Position numbers and translations under genes: made by a program. Shown in pieces: positions 36,331 through 45,450 of a stretch of DNA of 64,000 nt. The notes beneath the pieces are model-generated. The model ran no database searches. It was not told where the DNA came from and saw only the letters and a list, made by a program, of their open reading frames with translations. This stretch comes from Chitinophaga vietnamensis. GTDB taxonomy: Bacteria > Bacteroidota > Bacteroidia > Chitinophagales > Chitinophagaceae. The stretch lies in NCBI RefSeq assembly GCF_902167635.1, contig NZ_CABHMS010000009.1:1-64000 (forward strand), written 5' to 3'. Position 1 is the stretch's first letter, and every line of letters begins with the position of its first letter.

Positions 36331-37146
36331 CTATTGCTGCTCGGGCTGCGCGGCAGCGCCGGTGCTGTCTTTTACCGGTTTGGTGGCCGACAGCCACAGG
36401 TCCACGCTTTCGCCGGCCCTCACGAGGTTGAACTCACCAATATCGTTCTTACGTGCAGGCTGCTGCTTGATCACATAGGCATTGGCCGTATCTTTTACAC
36501 TTGGATCGATGATCACTGTGCCGGCATTGAGACTGCTCGCACTGAGCGCTTCACGGGCCTCCATGTAGGTAAGTCCTACAAAATTAGGCACCGGGTTTTC
36601 AATGCTGCCAGTACCGCTGCTCAACACCAGTGTAACGTTGCTGCCTTCCGGCACCAGGGTGCCCGGCTTCACTTTCTTGCCATTGAGTATCTGTTGCAAT
36701 ACCGTGTTGGTAGCGAAATCCGGCTTATAGATGGTATCGCCTACGTTGAGGCGCATGCTTTTCAGCATCATTTCAGCGCTGCGGAAAGTAAGCCCCTCGA
36801 GGTCGGGCATCTTTACCATCGGCGCCACTACCTTGTTAATGGTCAGATAGATGGTCCTTCCCACTTTCACCTGCGCGCCTTTTTCGGGCGTTTGTACCCA
36901 TACGGCCAGCGGCGGGATACTGTCTATATAGATAGAATCTCTTACATCCGCTTCAAAACCCATCTTTTCAAGCGTGGCAATGGCCTCTTTTACATTCTTG
37001 CCATGAACATCAGGCACCGTCAGCGTTTGCCCGTGCTTGGTGATCACGCCCAACATAGAAAAGAACAGCAAGGCCAGCACAAAGAAAAAAGCGATTACTG
37101 CCAACAGGTTAAATCCGAATGAGCGTTTGGTGATGAAATCAAACAT
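36331..37146 (-). CDS. PASTA-domain membrane protein
   Basis: A 271-residue bitopic protein. A short cytosolic N-terminus and one membrane helix (LLAVIAFFFVLALLFFSMLG) precede three PASTA repeats (about 40-105, 107-180 and 184-256), recognisable by VPDVHGKNVKEAI, MPDLEGLTFRSAE and VPNFVGLTYMEAR. PASTA domains bind peptidoglycan or muropeptides. There is no kinase or penicillin-binding domain, so it is a stand-alone wall sensor or scaffold. It lies 49 bases after ddl, which fits a cell-wall role. Confidence 0.88.
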   Translation of the reverse strand: MFDFITKRSFGFNLLAVIAFFFVLALLFFSMLGVITKHGQTLTVPDVHGKNVKEAIATLEKMGFEADVRDSIYIDSIPPLAVWVQTPEKGAQVKVGRTIYLTINKVVAPMVKMPDLEGLTFRSAEMMLKSMRLNVGDTIYKPDFATNTVLQQILNGKKVKPGTLVPEGSNVTLVLSSGTGSIENPVPNFVGLTYMEAREALSASSLNAGTVIIDPSVKDTANAYVIKQQPARKNDIGEFNLVRAGESVDLWLSATKPVKDSTGAAAQPEQQ

Positions 37147-37195
37147 TGTTCAGTTATAGAGTGAATAAAATTATGGTGGAAATTACGAATTATTA

Positions 37196-38182
37196 TTATT
37201 TCATGCATTCCTCCAACAGCTCGCCGTAGAACGCCTGCAAGGTTTTACCTGCGGCCCTCACCTGTTGTGGCACCAGGCTGTTTTCTGATTGTCCGGGCAT
37301 GGTGTTGGCTTCCAGGAAAAACAGTTTACCGCTGGCTTCTTCATAAATAAAATCGATGCGTACAATACCTCGGCAATTGAGTTTGTCGTACAGGGCAGAA
37401 GCGGTATCCTGCACGAGCTTCGTAATATCGGCAGATACCGGCGCCGGCGTAATCTCGTTGGAAACGCCTGGCGTATATTTCGCCTCGTAATCGAAAAACT
37501 CTTTACTGCTCACCACTTCGGTGATCGGCAATACCTGTAGCTGGCTGCCCGTGCGGTACACGCCAATGGTGAGCTCGCGGCCTTTGATAAATTCTTCGAT
37601 GAGTACCTGTGAGTCTTCTTTGAAAGCCTTGTCGATAGCGGGTTGCAGCTCTTCGGCGGTTTTCACCTTTGACATGCCGATGCTGCTGCCGCCTTCTGCG
37701 GGCTTAACGAATACGGGTAAACGCAGTTGTTGTAATATATCAGTGGTATTGTAGGGCAGATGACGGAAGATATGTACAGATTTGGATACGTTCACGATGT
37801 TGAACGCTGCCACTACCTTGTTGCAATAGCTCTTGTTGAAGGTGAGCGCGGAGGTGACCATGCCACAGCTGGTGAAGGGGATGCCGAGCATCTCGAAATA
37901 GCCCTGCAGGCGGCCATCTTCACCGGGCGTGCCGTGGATGCCGATGAATACCGCATCAAAAGTGATCTTCTTGCCCGCCACCAGCAGGGAGAAATCATTC
38001 TTATCGATCGAATACACCTGGCCATCAGCAGCAGTGTAGTGCCATCCTTCTTTTGTGACGATGATCTTGTAAACATCGTATTTGCTGCTATCGAGATTTT
38101 TCTCAATCGTAACGGCACTTTGCACGGATATTACATATTCTCCGGAATATCCGCCGGCCACCAAAGCTATATTCTTCTTCAT
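37196..38182 (-). CDS. ddl: D-alanine--D-alanine ligase
   Basis: A 328-residue ATP-grasp enzyme that makes the D-Ala-D-Ala dipeptide of peptidoglycan. VAGGYSGEYVISVQSA at the N-terminus, GIHGTPGEDGRLQGYFE near 83, KPAEGGSSIGM near 162, and the metal-binding RIDFIYEE and FLEANTMPG near the C-terminus match Ddl. Normal length. It heads the minus-strand run ddl - PASTA - rhodanese. Confidence 0.95.
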   Translation of the reverse strand: MKKNIALVAGGYSGEYVISVQSAVTIEKNLDSSKYDVYKIIVTKEGWHYTAADGQVYSIDKNDFSLLVAGKKITFDAVFIGIHGTPGEDGRLQGYFEMLGIPFTSCGMVTSALTFNKSYCNKVVAAFNIVNVSKSVHIFRHLPYNTTDILQQLRLPVFVKPAEGGSSIGMSKVKTAEELQPAIDKAFKEDSQVLIEEFIKGRELTIGVYRTGSQLQVLPITEVVSSKEFFDYEAKYTPGVSNEITPAPVSADITKLVQDTASALYDKLNCRGIVRIDFIYEEASGKLFFLEANTMPGQSENSLVPQQVRAAGKTLQAFYGELLEECMK

Positions 38183-38255
38183 AAGATATTTTCGTAATAA
38201 GCGGGTAAAGTTAAAGGTTATTTGTCAATTGTCAACCGGCGTTGCCGGTATAAAA

Positions 38256-38285
38256 AACCGCTCCGGTATGGTGGCCGGAACGGTT
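38256..38285 (-). terminator. Rho-independent terminator of the ferredoxin gene
   Basis: An 11-bp stem with one mismatch (aaccgttccgg / ccggagcggtt on the minus strand) is followed by tttttt on the minus strand, 27 bases after the ferredoxin stop. Confidence 0.75.
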
Positions 38286-38311
38286 CATAAGCTTCCTGTA
38301 GAATATATTAA

Positions 38312-38659
38312 TTAGATGTGGAGTTTGGCTTTTTTGCCGAGCAACTCGTCTACTGTTTCCTGGTACATTTCGTCCGGTACGCAGCAATCAACCGGGCAAA
38401 CGGCTGCACACTGCGGCTCCTCGTGGAATCCCTGGCATTCGGTGCATTTGTTGGGAACGATATAGTAAGTGTCAACGCTGATAGGCGCGTTGCGCTGGTC
38501 AGCATCGATCGTAGAGCCATCCATCAGGGAATAAGTACCTTTTACGGTAGTGCCATCCGCTATGGCCCATTCCACGCCGCCTTCATAAATAGCATTATTA
38601 GGGCATTCGGGTTCGCAGGCACCACAATTAATACATTCGTCTGTTATCTTAATTGCCAT
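38312..38659 (-). CDS. 2[4Fe-4S] ferredoxin
   Basis: A 115-residue electron carrier. The first cluster motif is [12 protein letters not shown] (Cys9, 12, 15, 19). The second is CTECQGF followed by CAAVCP, with the longer CxxC-x8-CxxxC spacing of YfhL/Chromatium-type ferredoxins. A central insertion ([20 protein letters not shown]) separates the two halves, a feature of Bacteroidota versions. Monocistronic, divergent from the acyl-CoA reductase gene, with overlapping promoter regions. Confidence 0.92.
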   Translation of the reverse strand: MAIKITDECINCGACEPECPNNAIYEGGVEWAIADGTTVKGTYSLMDGSTIDADQRNAPISVDTYYIVPNKCTECQGFHEEPQCAAVCPVDCCVPDEMYQETVDELLGKKAKLHI

Positions 38660-38691
38660 AGAGTAAACTTTTTGTTTAAGTAGTAAGCCAT

Positions 38692-38711
38692 TAATTTTGT
38701 GGACAAAAATA
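38692..38711. promoter_or_regulatory. Paired divergent -7 elements
   Basis: TAATTTTG on the plus strand (38692-38699, with TTTG 17 bases upstream) would drive the acyl-CoA reductase gene. TATTTTTG on the minus strand (38704-38711) would drive the ferredoxin gene. The two elements are only four bases apart, so the promoters must overlap. Confidence 0.5.
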
Positions 38712-38751
38712 AAATATTCCCGGTTTAATTAGTCATTATTTATATAGTTTC

Positions 38752-39753
38752 ATGAACATAGCAGAAAAAAGAGCAGCGCTGGTGCGCCTGGGCCAGTACC
38801 TGGCCAGTAAGAGTCCGGAACTGGAAGCAGCGAAACAGCGGGCATATACCGCCAATGGATGGTTTATTCCTGAATTTGTTGACAAGGCGCTGGATAACAT
38901 CTGCCAATATTTCCTGGAACCCGCTGCCCTGGAGGCCTGGCTGCAACAATATCCCGCAGCTGCGGATGCCGTCACGCCCCGCAAAGTAGGCATCGTAGCG
39001 GCAGGTAATATTCCCCTGGTAGGCTTCCACGACTGGCTCTGCGGCTTTATCAGCGGCCACGAGGTGAAGCTGAAACTCTCCGGTAAGGATGAGATCCTGA
39101 TGAAACATATCCTTGAAAAGATGAACGAGTGGTATCCCGCTACAGCAGCGCAAACCACCGTACAGGATATGCTGAAGGATTGCGAAGCCTATATCGCTAC
39201 GGGCAGCAATAACTCTTCCCGTTATTTCCAGTACTATTTTTCAAAATATCCGCATATCATCCGGCATAACCGCACCTCCGCCGCTGTGCTCACCGGCGCC
39301 GAAACGCCGCAGCAGCTCGAAGCGCTTGCCGATGATGTGATGCTGTACTTCGGCCTCGGATGCCGCAACGTCACCAAAGTATTTGTACCACAGGGCTACC
39401 AGTTCCAGCCCCTGCTGGATGCGCTCAATAAATACGCCTGGCTGATGGACCATCACAAATACAAGAACAACTACGATTATAACCTGGCGCTGCTGCTGCT
39501 CAACAACAGCCCTTACCTCACCAATGGCACAGTGCTGTTACATGAAGATGATTCCCTCTTCTCCCCGCTCAGCGTATTGCATTACAGTTACTACACCGAT
39601 ATCAAGGCCCTGGAAAAAGAACTTTCCGGCAACGAAGTGCTGCAATGCCTGGTAGGACAGGATTTCACGCCTTTTGGTTATGCACAGCAGCCATCGCTCA
39701 ACGACTACGCCGATGGCGTAGATACAATGGCGTTCATGCTGGGTCTTAAATAA
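38752..39753 (+). CDS. LuxC-type acyl-CoA reductase
   Basis: A 333-residue aldehyde-dehydrogenase-fold protein of the LuxC family, which reduces an acyl-CoA to an aldehyde with NADPH. IVAAGNIPLVGFHDW near residue 83 is the cofactor-binding region, IATGSNNSSRYF lies in the middle, and GLGCRNVTKVFVPQG near 203 carries the catalytic Cys. It is shorter than Vibrio LuxC. No LuxD/LuxE partner is present, so bioluminescence is not implied; it may supply aldehydes for lipids. Confidence 0.85.
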   Translation: MNIAEKRAALVRLGQYLASKSPELEAAKQRAYTANGWFIPEFVDKALDNICQYFLEPAALEAWLQQYPAAADAVTPRKVGIVAAGNIPLVGFHDWLCGFISGHEVKLKLSGKDEILMKHILEKMNEWYPATAAQTTVQDMLKDCEAYIATGSNNSSRYFQYYFSKYPHIIRHNRTSAAVLTGAETPQQLEALADDVMLYFGLGCRNVTKVFVPQGYQFQPLLDALNKYAWLMDHHKYKNNYDYNLALLLLNNSPYLTNGTVLLHEDDSLFSPLSVLHYSYYTDIKALEKELSGNEVLQCLVGQDFTPFGYAQQPSLNDYADGVDTMAFMLGLK

Positions 39754-39759
39754 AAAGAT

Positions 39760-39798
39760 GATCATGGCGCATCTGACAATCCGCCATGATCGTTTTTT
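39760..39798 (+). terminator. Rho-independent terminator
   Basis: A 10-bp stem (gatcatggcg / cgccatgatc) followed by gtttttt, just after the LuxC-type gene. Confidence 0.85.
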
Positions 39799-39909
39799 AT
39801 CGCTAACAATTTGTCTTATTTTGTTGTTATATTGTCAGTGCAAATGCGCACCTGTTTTGGCTTTGATTAACGATTGATCTAAAAATCTGTTAAAGTGAAC
39901 AGCAGACTA

Positions 39910-39940
39910 TACGTTTGATATCGCGCCGCGATTAAATTTG
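39910..39940 (+). promoter_or_regulatory. Two TAnnTTTG elements upstream of the HtrA gene
   Basis: TACGTTTG (39910-39917) and TAAATTTG (39933-39940) both match the Bacteroidota -7 consensus, 98 and 75 bases before the htrA ATG. Either or both could serve. Confidence 0.4.
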
Positions 39941-40015
39941 TATCGGAGGCATGTAAATTGTTGACATCCCGACGTTATATTTTTAGTTGAACCACAACGC
40001 TAAACACACTATAAT

Positions 40016-41596
40016 ATGAAATTCAAGCAAATTGTTGCAACTGTACTCATCAGTTTTGTAACTGCCGCTGCCGCCATATTTGTGTACGGCAAATATTTTC
40101 AGCAAAGACAGGCAGGACTTTTCCAGAACGGCTCTAACGACATCCCCGTAAACTATGCGCGCTTTATGCCCGGCACTGAAGGCCACAGCGCAGCCACCCC
40201 GCCCTCCGATTTCACCAATGCCGCCAAAGCGGCCGTTCCCGGAGTGGTGCACATCAAAACAAAGATCAATCCACGCCAGATCACCAATGGCAATAACCTG
40301 CAACGCAAACGCAGCATCTTGCAGGACCTTTTCGGCGACGAATTTTTTGGCGACGAATTCAATGGCGGCGGAGATGGCCGTAAATACTACATCCCCGGCC
40401 AGATGGCCTCCGGCTCCGGCGTACTGATCTCTGATGATGGCTACATCGTGACCAACAACCACGTGATCGATGATGCCGACGATATCAACGTATCCCTGAG
40501 CAACAGCGGCAAAACCTACAAGGCCAAACTCATCGGCGCCGATCCCAGCACCGACCTCGCCGTAATCAAGATCGACGCTAAAGGCCTTCCCTACTTACTT
40601 TACGGCAATTCCGACAATGTAGAGATAGGCCAGTGGGTACTCGCCGTAGGCTATCCCCTGAACCTCGACGCCACCGTTACCGCCGGTATCGTGAGCGCTA
40701 AATCCCGCTCCATCGGCATCAACAAAAGCGGCGGCAAAAGGAACAGCGCCATCGAATCATTTATCCAGACCGATGCTGCCGTGAACCAGGGCAACAGCGG
40801 CGGCGCCCTCGTTAATACCAACGGTGAACTGATCGGCATCAACTCCGCCATCGCCTCACCCACCGGCTCTTACGCAGGTTATTCCTACGCGATCCCGGTA
40901 AACCTTATCAAAAAAGTAGTCAACGATCTCCTGAAATATGGCAGCGTACAACGCGCCTACCTCGGTATCACCTACGTGCCCAGCGCCATGATCGCCTCTC
41001 TTTCCGATGATCAACTCAAAGAAATCGGCGTGAAAAGGGATGTGGTTGGCGTACAGGTAAATGAAGTTACCGACAACGGCTCCGCCAAAGCTGCCGGCAT
41101 CCGCTCCGGCGATGTGATCGTCAAGATCAATGGCATTGCCATCGCAGGCCCCTCACAAATGACTGAACAGGTAGCCCGTTACAAACCCGGCGACAAGATC
41201 AGCATCACTTTCCTGCGCGACAACAAAGAAATGACCGCTAACAACGTAGTGCTGCGCAACATACAAGGTAATACCGATGTGGTGAAAGTGACCACCCTGG
41301 ACCGTTTGGGCGCCGATCTCTCCTCCCTCGATAAAGACGATGCCCGCCGCCTCGGCGTGCGTGGCGGTGTGTGGGTCAGCAATATCAGCAATGGTATCAT
41401 CAAAAAACAAACAGGCATGGCGCCAGGATTCCTGATCCTAAAGGCAGGCAGCACCAGCGTTACCAGCCCCGAAGAACTGGCCACCGTGCTCGACAAACAA
41501 AAAAGCGTACAACTGATTGGCTTATATCCCGAGAGAGGCAGCAACGTATACTACTACAACATCAATGTAGCCGGAACCTCCAGCGAAAGCTTCTAA
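40016..41596 (+). CDS. HtrA/DegP-like Do family serine protease
   Basis: A 526-residue envelope quality-control protease. An N-terminal membrane anchor or signal (IVATVLISFVTAAAAIFVYG) is followed by the trypsin-like domain with His149 (TNNHVID), Asp180 (STDLAVIK) and Ser261 (GNSGGALV). A first PDZ domain covers about 330-415 (GSAKAAGIRSGDVIVKING). A second, weaker PDZ-like region follows (about 435-510, GGVWVSNISNGI). It degrades or refolds damaged periplasmic proteins. Monocistronic; a long hairpin separates it from the convergent LytTR gene. Confidence 0.93.
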   Translation: MKFKQIVATVLISFVTAAAAIFVYGKYFQQRQAGLFQNGSNDIPVNYARFMPGTEGHSAATPPSDFTNAAKAAVPGVVHIKTKINPRQITNGNNLQRKRSILQDLFGDEFFGDEFNGGGDGRKYYIPGQMASGSGVLISDDGYIVTNNHVIDDADDINVSLSNSGKTYKAKLIGADPSTDLAVIKIDAKGLPYLLYGNSDNVEIGQWVLAVGYPLNLDATVTAGIVSAKSRSIGINKSGGKRNSAIESFIQTDAAVNQGNSGGALVNTNGELIGINSAIASPTGSYAGYSYAIPVNLIKKVVNDLLKYGSVQRAYLGITYVPSAMIASLSDDQLKEIGVKRDVVGVQVNEVTDNGSAKAAGIRSGDVIVKINGIAIAGPSQMTEQVARYKPGDKISITFLRDNKEMTANNVVLRNIQGNTDVVKVTTLDRLGADLSSLDKDDARRLGVRGGVWVSNISNGIIKKQTGMAPGFLILKAGSTSVTSPEELATVLDKQKSVQLIGLYPERGSNVYYYNINVAGTSSESF

Positions 41597-41598
41597 AT

Positions 41599-41691
41599 AT
41601 TTTGGGACGGGAGGATTTGTGAATGGGAGAATTTATTAGAGATAGTGTTTCAAATAAATTCTCCCATTCCTAAATTCTCCCATCCCAAAAT
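41599..41691. repeat. Long imperfect hairpin between convergent genes
   Basis: Arms of 39 bases starting attttgggacgggaggattt, with a few mismatches, enclose a short loop. The inner gaatgggagaatttatt segment pairs perfectly. It probably terminates both htrA and the LytTR regulator gene. Confidence 0.8.
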
Positions 41692-41693
41692 TT

Positions 41694-42455
41694 CTACAGG
41701 TTGATTACTCCTTTTAGTTGAGTGAAAAATTCATCTTTCTTTCGCGATGAAATAGGAATATTTTTCTGATCGCTCATCACCACAGCCGTTCCCAGCCCTT
41801 TGATGATCTTGACGATATGATGAATATTGATGAGGAAAGATTTGTGCACGCGGTAAAAGCCTTTGTCAGACAGCATTTCCTCGTACTCCTTCAATGATTT
41901 GGAGATCAGGTGAGAAACATTGTTGATCAGCTGGATTTTTGTATAGCTGTCGAAAGCTTCGCAATAGATAATATCCTTCAGATCGATCACATTGTAACCA
42001 TCGTTCACCGGGATCACGATCTTGGAAAAAGCGTTATCATTATTTTTGACATAATCTTTCAGGATAGAGGCCAGTTCGTTCAGGCGGCCCTTCTTGCTTT
42101 TCTTCACTTTCTCCAGCGCATCTTCCACCTCGCTCACCTTGATGGGCTTCAGCAGATAATCCAATGCAGCAAACTTGATGGCCTGCAACGCATACTCCTG
42201 AAATGCAGTGATAAAAATAACTTCGAAATTCAGAACAGGGAACATTTCGAGTAACTGGAACCCATTATGAGGGGGCATCTCAATATCGAGGAACAGTACA
42301 TCAATGGGGTTGTTCTTGATCATTTCTGCCGCTTCATGAATGTTTTGCGCCTCGCCAACTACCGTTACATCTTTACAATAGTTTTCGAGGATATTGCGCA
42401 AAATATGAATGTTGCGGACTTCATCGTCTACAATGGCAGCTTTAATATTACTCAT
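41694..42455 (-). CDS. LytTR family response regulator
   Basis: A 253-residue regulator: a receiver domain (1-120) with acidic pocket DDE at 10-12, phosphoacceptor Asp57 in LFLDIEMP and Lys in YLLKPIKV, joined to a C-terminal LytTR DNA-binding domain (about 145-245; IIYCEAFDSYTKIQL, FYRVHKSFLINIHHIVKI). It overlaps the kinase gene by four bases (ATGA), so translation is probably coupled and the kinase is its partner. Targets are unknown. Confidence 0.94.
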   Translation of the reverse strand: MSNIKAAIVDDEVRNIHILRNILENYCKDVTVVGEAQNIHEAAEMIKNNPIDVLFLDIEMPPHNGFQLLEMFPVLNFEVIFITAFQEYALQAIKFAALDYLLKPIKVSEVEDALEKVKKSKKGRLNELASILKDYVKNNDNAFSKIVIPVNDGYNVIDLKDIIYCEAFDSYTKIQLINNVSHLISKSLKEYEEMLSDKGFYRVHKSFLINIHHIVKIIKGLGTAVVMSDQKNIPISSRKKDEFFTQLKGVINL

Positions 42456-45382
42456 AACATCTTAACAATGGGAATCAGAATTTCAACTAAGGTACCTTCC
42501 TTATTGCCGAAACCAGATTTAAATTTATCAATAATTTCTAACTTTCCAACATTTCCATTAAAAGATTTTATAATCTGCAAACGCTCCTTAATCACGCTCA
42601 GTGCAGTGGATTCATGCTTGATGAGCCTTGAACTTTTGATGCTGTTCGACTTATCCCAACCAATCCCGTCGTCGTCCACAGAGCAATATAACAGGTCCCC
42701 TTCCATTTCCAGCCTGATCTCCAGGTAGCCGCTGCTGTTCTTTGGCGCCAGTCCGTGTTTGATCGCGTTCTCTACAATGGGCTGTATGATCATGGGCGGA
42801 ATATAGATCGTATAGTCCTTCAACGCATCTTCCAGAATAAAATGATACGTGAAAGAATGTGCGAAGCGAATCTTTTCCAGTTCGAGGTAACGGGTCAGGA
42901 AAGCGATCTCTTCTTCCAATGATATATATGATTTGCGGGAGTTATTGAGCATCTGCCGCATCAGTGTGGCAAAGTCGGCCAGGAAGTTCAACGCCTGTTT
43001 CTCTTCTTTTTCCAGGATAAGATGCTGAACAGAATTCAACGAGTTAAAGATGAAATGCGGGTTCATCTGGTTGGTCAATGCTTTGGCTTCCAGCTCTGCG
43101 ATGCGGCGGTTGTACTCTGTTTTGCGCTTCTCTGCCTGTTTGATACGACGCACGATATAGCGCAGGATCACGAGGATGAGCAGCAGCCCCAATACCAGCA
43201 CAATGCCTCTCGCCCACCACTGCTGGTACCATTGCGGCAGGATATTAATATTGATGCCCAGCGGCTGGCTCCAGTCACTCTTGTATTTGCGGGCCCTCAC
43301 CATCAGCTTGTAAGCGCCAGGTTGCAGGTCGGGGAATGGAATGATATTAGACATCGTAGTTACCCAACCGGTAGTAGAGTCGCCGGAGAAATTGTACTGG
43401 TACTCTACCAGGTCCGGCAAGTCGAATACGATTGTGCCGAACTCCGCTTCAAACGAGGCTTTGCGGCGGAACAGGTGCACAAAATTCTGATCTGGCAGGA
43501 AGGTACTGTCGCCATAGCGGATATTACTGAGGTAGATCACCGGCGGCACCGAATCCACCGGGATATTGTCTCCCCTGAAATAACACAGCCCGTTGGAAGT
43601 GGCGATATACAATAATCCGTCGTCATTGAACACGCCACGGATATCATCTGAAGAGAGGCCATCGTTGGAAGTGATATTGCGGATAATGGTCTGCGTTTTC
43701 ACATCGATCACGGAAACACCGTGATTGGTGGCCACATACAGATGCCCTGCCCCATCATAATATAATTGCTGACAGATATCGCTGGCGAGATTATTTACAG
43801 AGGCAAGGTGCTTCACCACTGAATCATGATGCATCACATAAATGCCCTGGTCGGAAGTACCGATCCAGAGGTAGCCATCAATCCATTTCAGGTCTTTGAT
43901 GCTCTGGCGCAGGTGTGTATCGTTGCCGGGCCGCAACAGTTGCCGGTTTCGGTCGGAACAGAAATACAGGCCGTTGTTGGTGCCTACATAGTACGACGAA
44001 TCATTGATACAAGCCACAGAAGTAACGAGCATATCAAGATCGTTGATGGAATAATCGTCCAGCGCAATCACCTGGTTCTTGGCGGCAATGCGGATCTTGC
44101 CGGAAGGCGACACATCCACATCTTTCAGCATCTTCACCGCTTTGAGGCGGGTGGCCTTTTGGGAAGTTGTATTGAATTGAAAGAGGCCATTATCTGTACC
44201 GATCAGTACATTATTATCTTTATACGGCAAGATGGAGAGCAGGCTGTTACGGCCGGTGGTAGTGTCTAGCATGAATTGCCGGATACTGCCATGTGCATCG
44301 ATGGTATTGAGGATGCCGGCGTTTTGCCCGATCAGCAGGAGATCCGTGCGTTTATCTTTGTAGATACTGAAGATCGAGTGAGAATAAAGACCATTGGTGT
44401 TATCGAGATAACTGAAATAGAAATTTTTATACGGAATATAGTAGACGCCATCTCCGAAGGTGGAGATCCAGATATTGCCATCGCGGTCTTTCAACAAAGA
44501 AGTGATGTAATGATTTTCCAGCAGGCGCGTCACTTTCTTCTCTCCCCTGAAAAAACCTTTGAGGTAGTACAATGCGCGCTGGGTGCCGATCCAGAGGTTA
44601 TCATTGTCGATACAAACATTGCTGATATCTTCCCGGATGCCCCATTCTGCACCGTTGAAAAAGCATACCGCTTCTTTTGCGGAGAAAGAATAGAGCGTGT
44701 TGCGCAGCAGTACGATAGGATTACTGCGGATATGCGCTTTAAAATCTCCGTCTGTTATTGGATAGGGCGATACGGGAAATATTTTCTGATCGGGGTTATT
44801 GATATCGTGCAGACTTTCCACCTGGAAAGCGTTCATGAGCGACCGGAATATATGGGCATTGCGCAGCATGAAAAGCGGGTCGGTATTGGCATCGCCCAGT
44901 TTGCCGTATTCCATTTTGCGGCCATTGTAAAACAGCACGCGGTTGTTGGAATTGAGGAACCACACAGCATGTGCGGAATCTTCAAAGGCATACTGCATGT
45001 AATGGCTACGGTTGTTGAAGGTCAGCGAGGAGTCGTTGTCTTCATTATGTATCACGGAGTGATAGTAGAAAGATGGCTTGCCGCTGAGGGTGAGAAACCA
45101 TACGCGCCCTTTTGAATCGGCGGCGAGTTTTACGACATCGTTATCGGTGAGACCATCTTTTTTGGAGTAGTTGCGGAAGCGTTTACCATCAAACTTGCTG
45201 ACGCCGGTGGGGGTGGCGAACCAGATGAAACCATCTTTATCCTGAACAGCAGTATATACTGTGGCATTTGCCAGTCCGTCCTTTACGTTGTAATTGCGGA
45301 TCATCAGGCCCTGGGCCAATGTTGCCGTACTTACGGAAAGGATGGCCAGCATCCATAGCAGTATGTGACGGATAAAAGGCAT
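42452..45382 (-). CDS. Sensor histidine kinase with beta-propeller sensor domain
   Basis: A 976-residue membrane kinase. A signal peptide is followed by a large periplasmic region of two-component-regulator-propeller repeats (about 25-640, e.g. DGFIWFATPTGVSKFDG and GNIWISTFGDGVYYI), a Y_Y_Y Ig-like domain (about 650-715), one membrane helix (GIVLVLGLLLILVILRYIV) and a LytS-type kinase with phosphoacceptor His776 in MNPHFIFNSLN and an ATPase N-box PIVENAIKHG. This architecture resembles hybrid polysaccharide sensors of Bacteroidota, except that the regulator is a separate LytTR protein. The ligand is unknown. Confidence 0.92.
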   Translation of the reverse strand: MPFIRHILLWMLAILSVSTATLAQGLMIRNYNVKDGLANATVYTAVQDKDGFIWFATPTGVSKFDGKRFRNYSKKDGLTDNDVVKLAADSKGRVWFLTLSGKPSFYYHSVIHNEDNDSSLTFNNRSHYMQYAFEDSAHAVWFLNSNNRVLFYNGRKMEYGKLGDANTDPLFMLRNAHIFRSLMNAFQVESLHDINNPDQKIFPVSPYPITDGDFKAHIRSNPIVLLRNTLYSFSAKEAVCFFNGAEWGIREDISNVCIDNDNLWIGTQRALYYLKGFFRGEKKVTRLLENHYITSLLKDRDGNIWISTFGDGVYYIPYKNFYFSYLDNTNGLYSHSIFSIYKDKRTDLLLIGQNAGILNTIDAHGSIRQFMLDTTTGRNSLLSILPYKDNNVLIGTDNGLFQFNTTSQKATRLKAVKMLKDVDVSPSGKIRIAAKNQVIALDDYSINDLDMLVTSVACINDSSYYVGTNNGLYFCSDRNRQLLRPGNDTHLRQSIKDLKWIDGYLWIGTSDQGIYVMHHDSVVKHLASVNNLASDICQQLYYDGAGHLYVATNHGVSVIDVKTQTIIRNITSNDGLSSDDIRGVFNDDGLLYIATSNGLCYFRGDNIPVDSVPPVIYLSNIRYGDSTFLPDQNFVHLFRRKASFEAEFGTIVFDLPDLVEYQYNFSGDSTTGWVTTMSNIIPFPDLQPGAYKLMVRARKYKSDWSQPLGININILPQWYQQWWARGIVLVLGLLLILVILRYIVRRIKQAEKRKTEYNRRIAELEAKALTNQMNPHFIFNSLNSVQHLILEKEEKQALNFLADFATLMRQMLNNSRKSYISLEEEIAFLTRYLELEKIRFAHSFTYHFILEDALKDYTIYIPPMIIQPIVENAIKHGLAPKNSSGYLEIRLEMEGDLLYCSVDDDGIGWDKSNSIKSSRLIKHESTALSVIKERLQIIKSFNGNVGKLEIIDKFKSGFGNKEGTLVEILIPIVKML

Positions 45383-45402
45383 CAGGTAGATTTAATGGTT
45401 AA

Positions 45403-45444
45403 TAATTGCTGTATCCCCTGCCATTGCGGGAGATACAGCAATTA
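45403..45444. repeat. Hairpin after proS
   Basis: A 13-bp perfect stem (taattgctgtatc / gatacagcaatta) with a 16-base loop, lying seven bases beyond the proS stop codon. A likely end of the proS transcript, though without a clean U-run. Confidence 0.6.
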
Positions 45445-45450
45445 CAAATA

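Noticed and set aside
38752-39753. Bioluminescence operon suggested by the LuxC-like gene
   Set aside because: No luciferase, LuxD or LuxE gene is adjacent, and LuxC-type reductases occur widely in non-luminous Bacteroidota.
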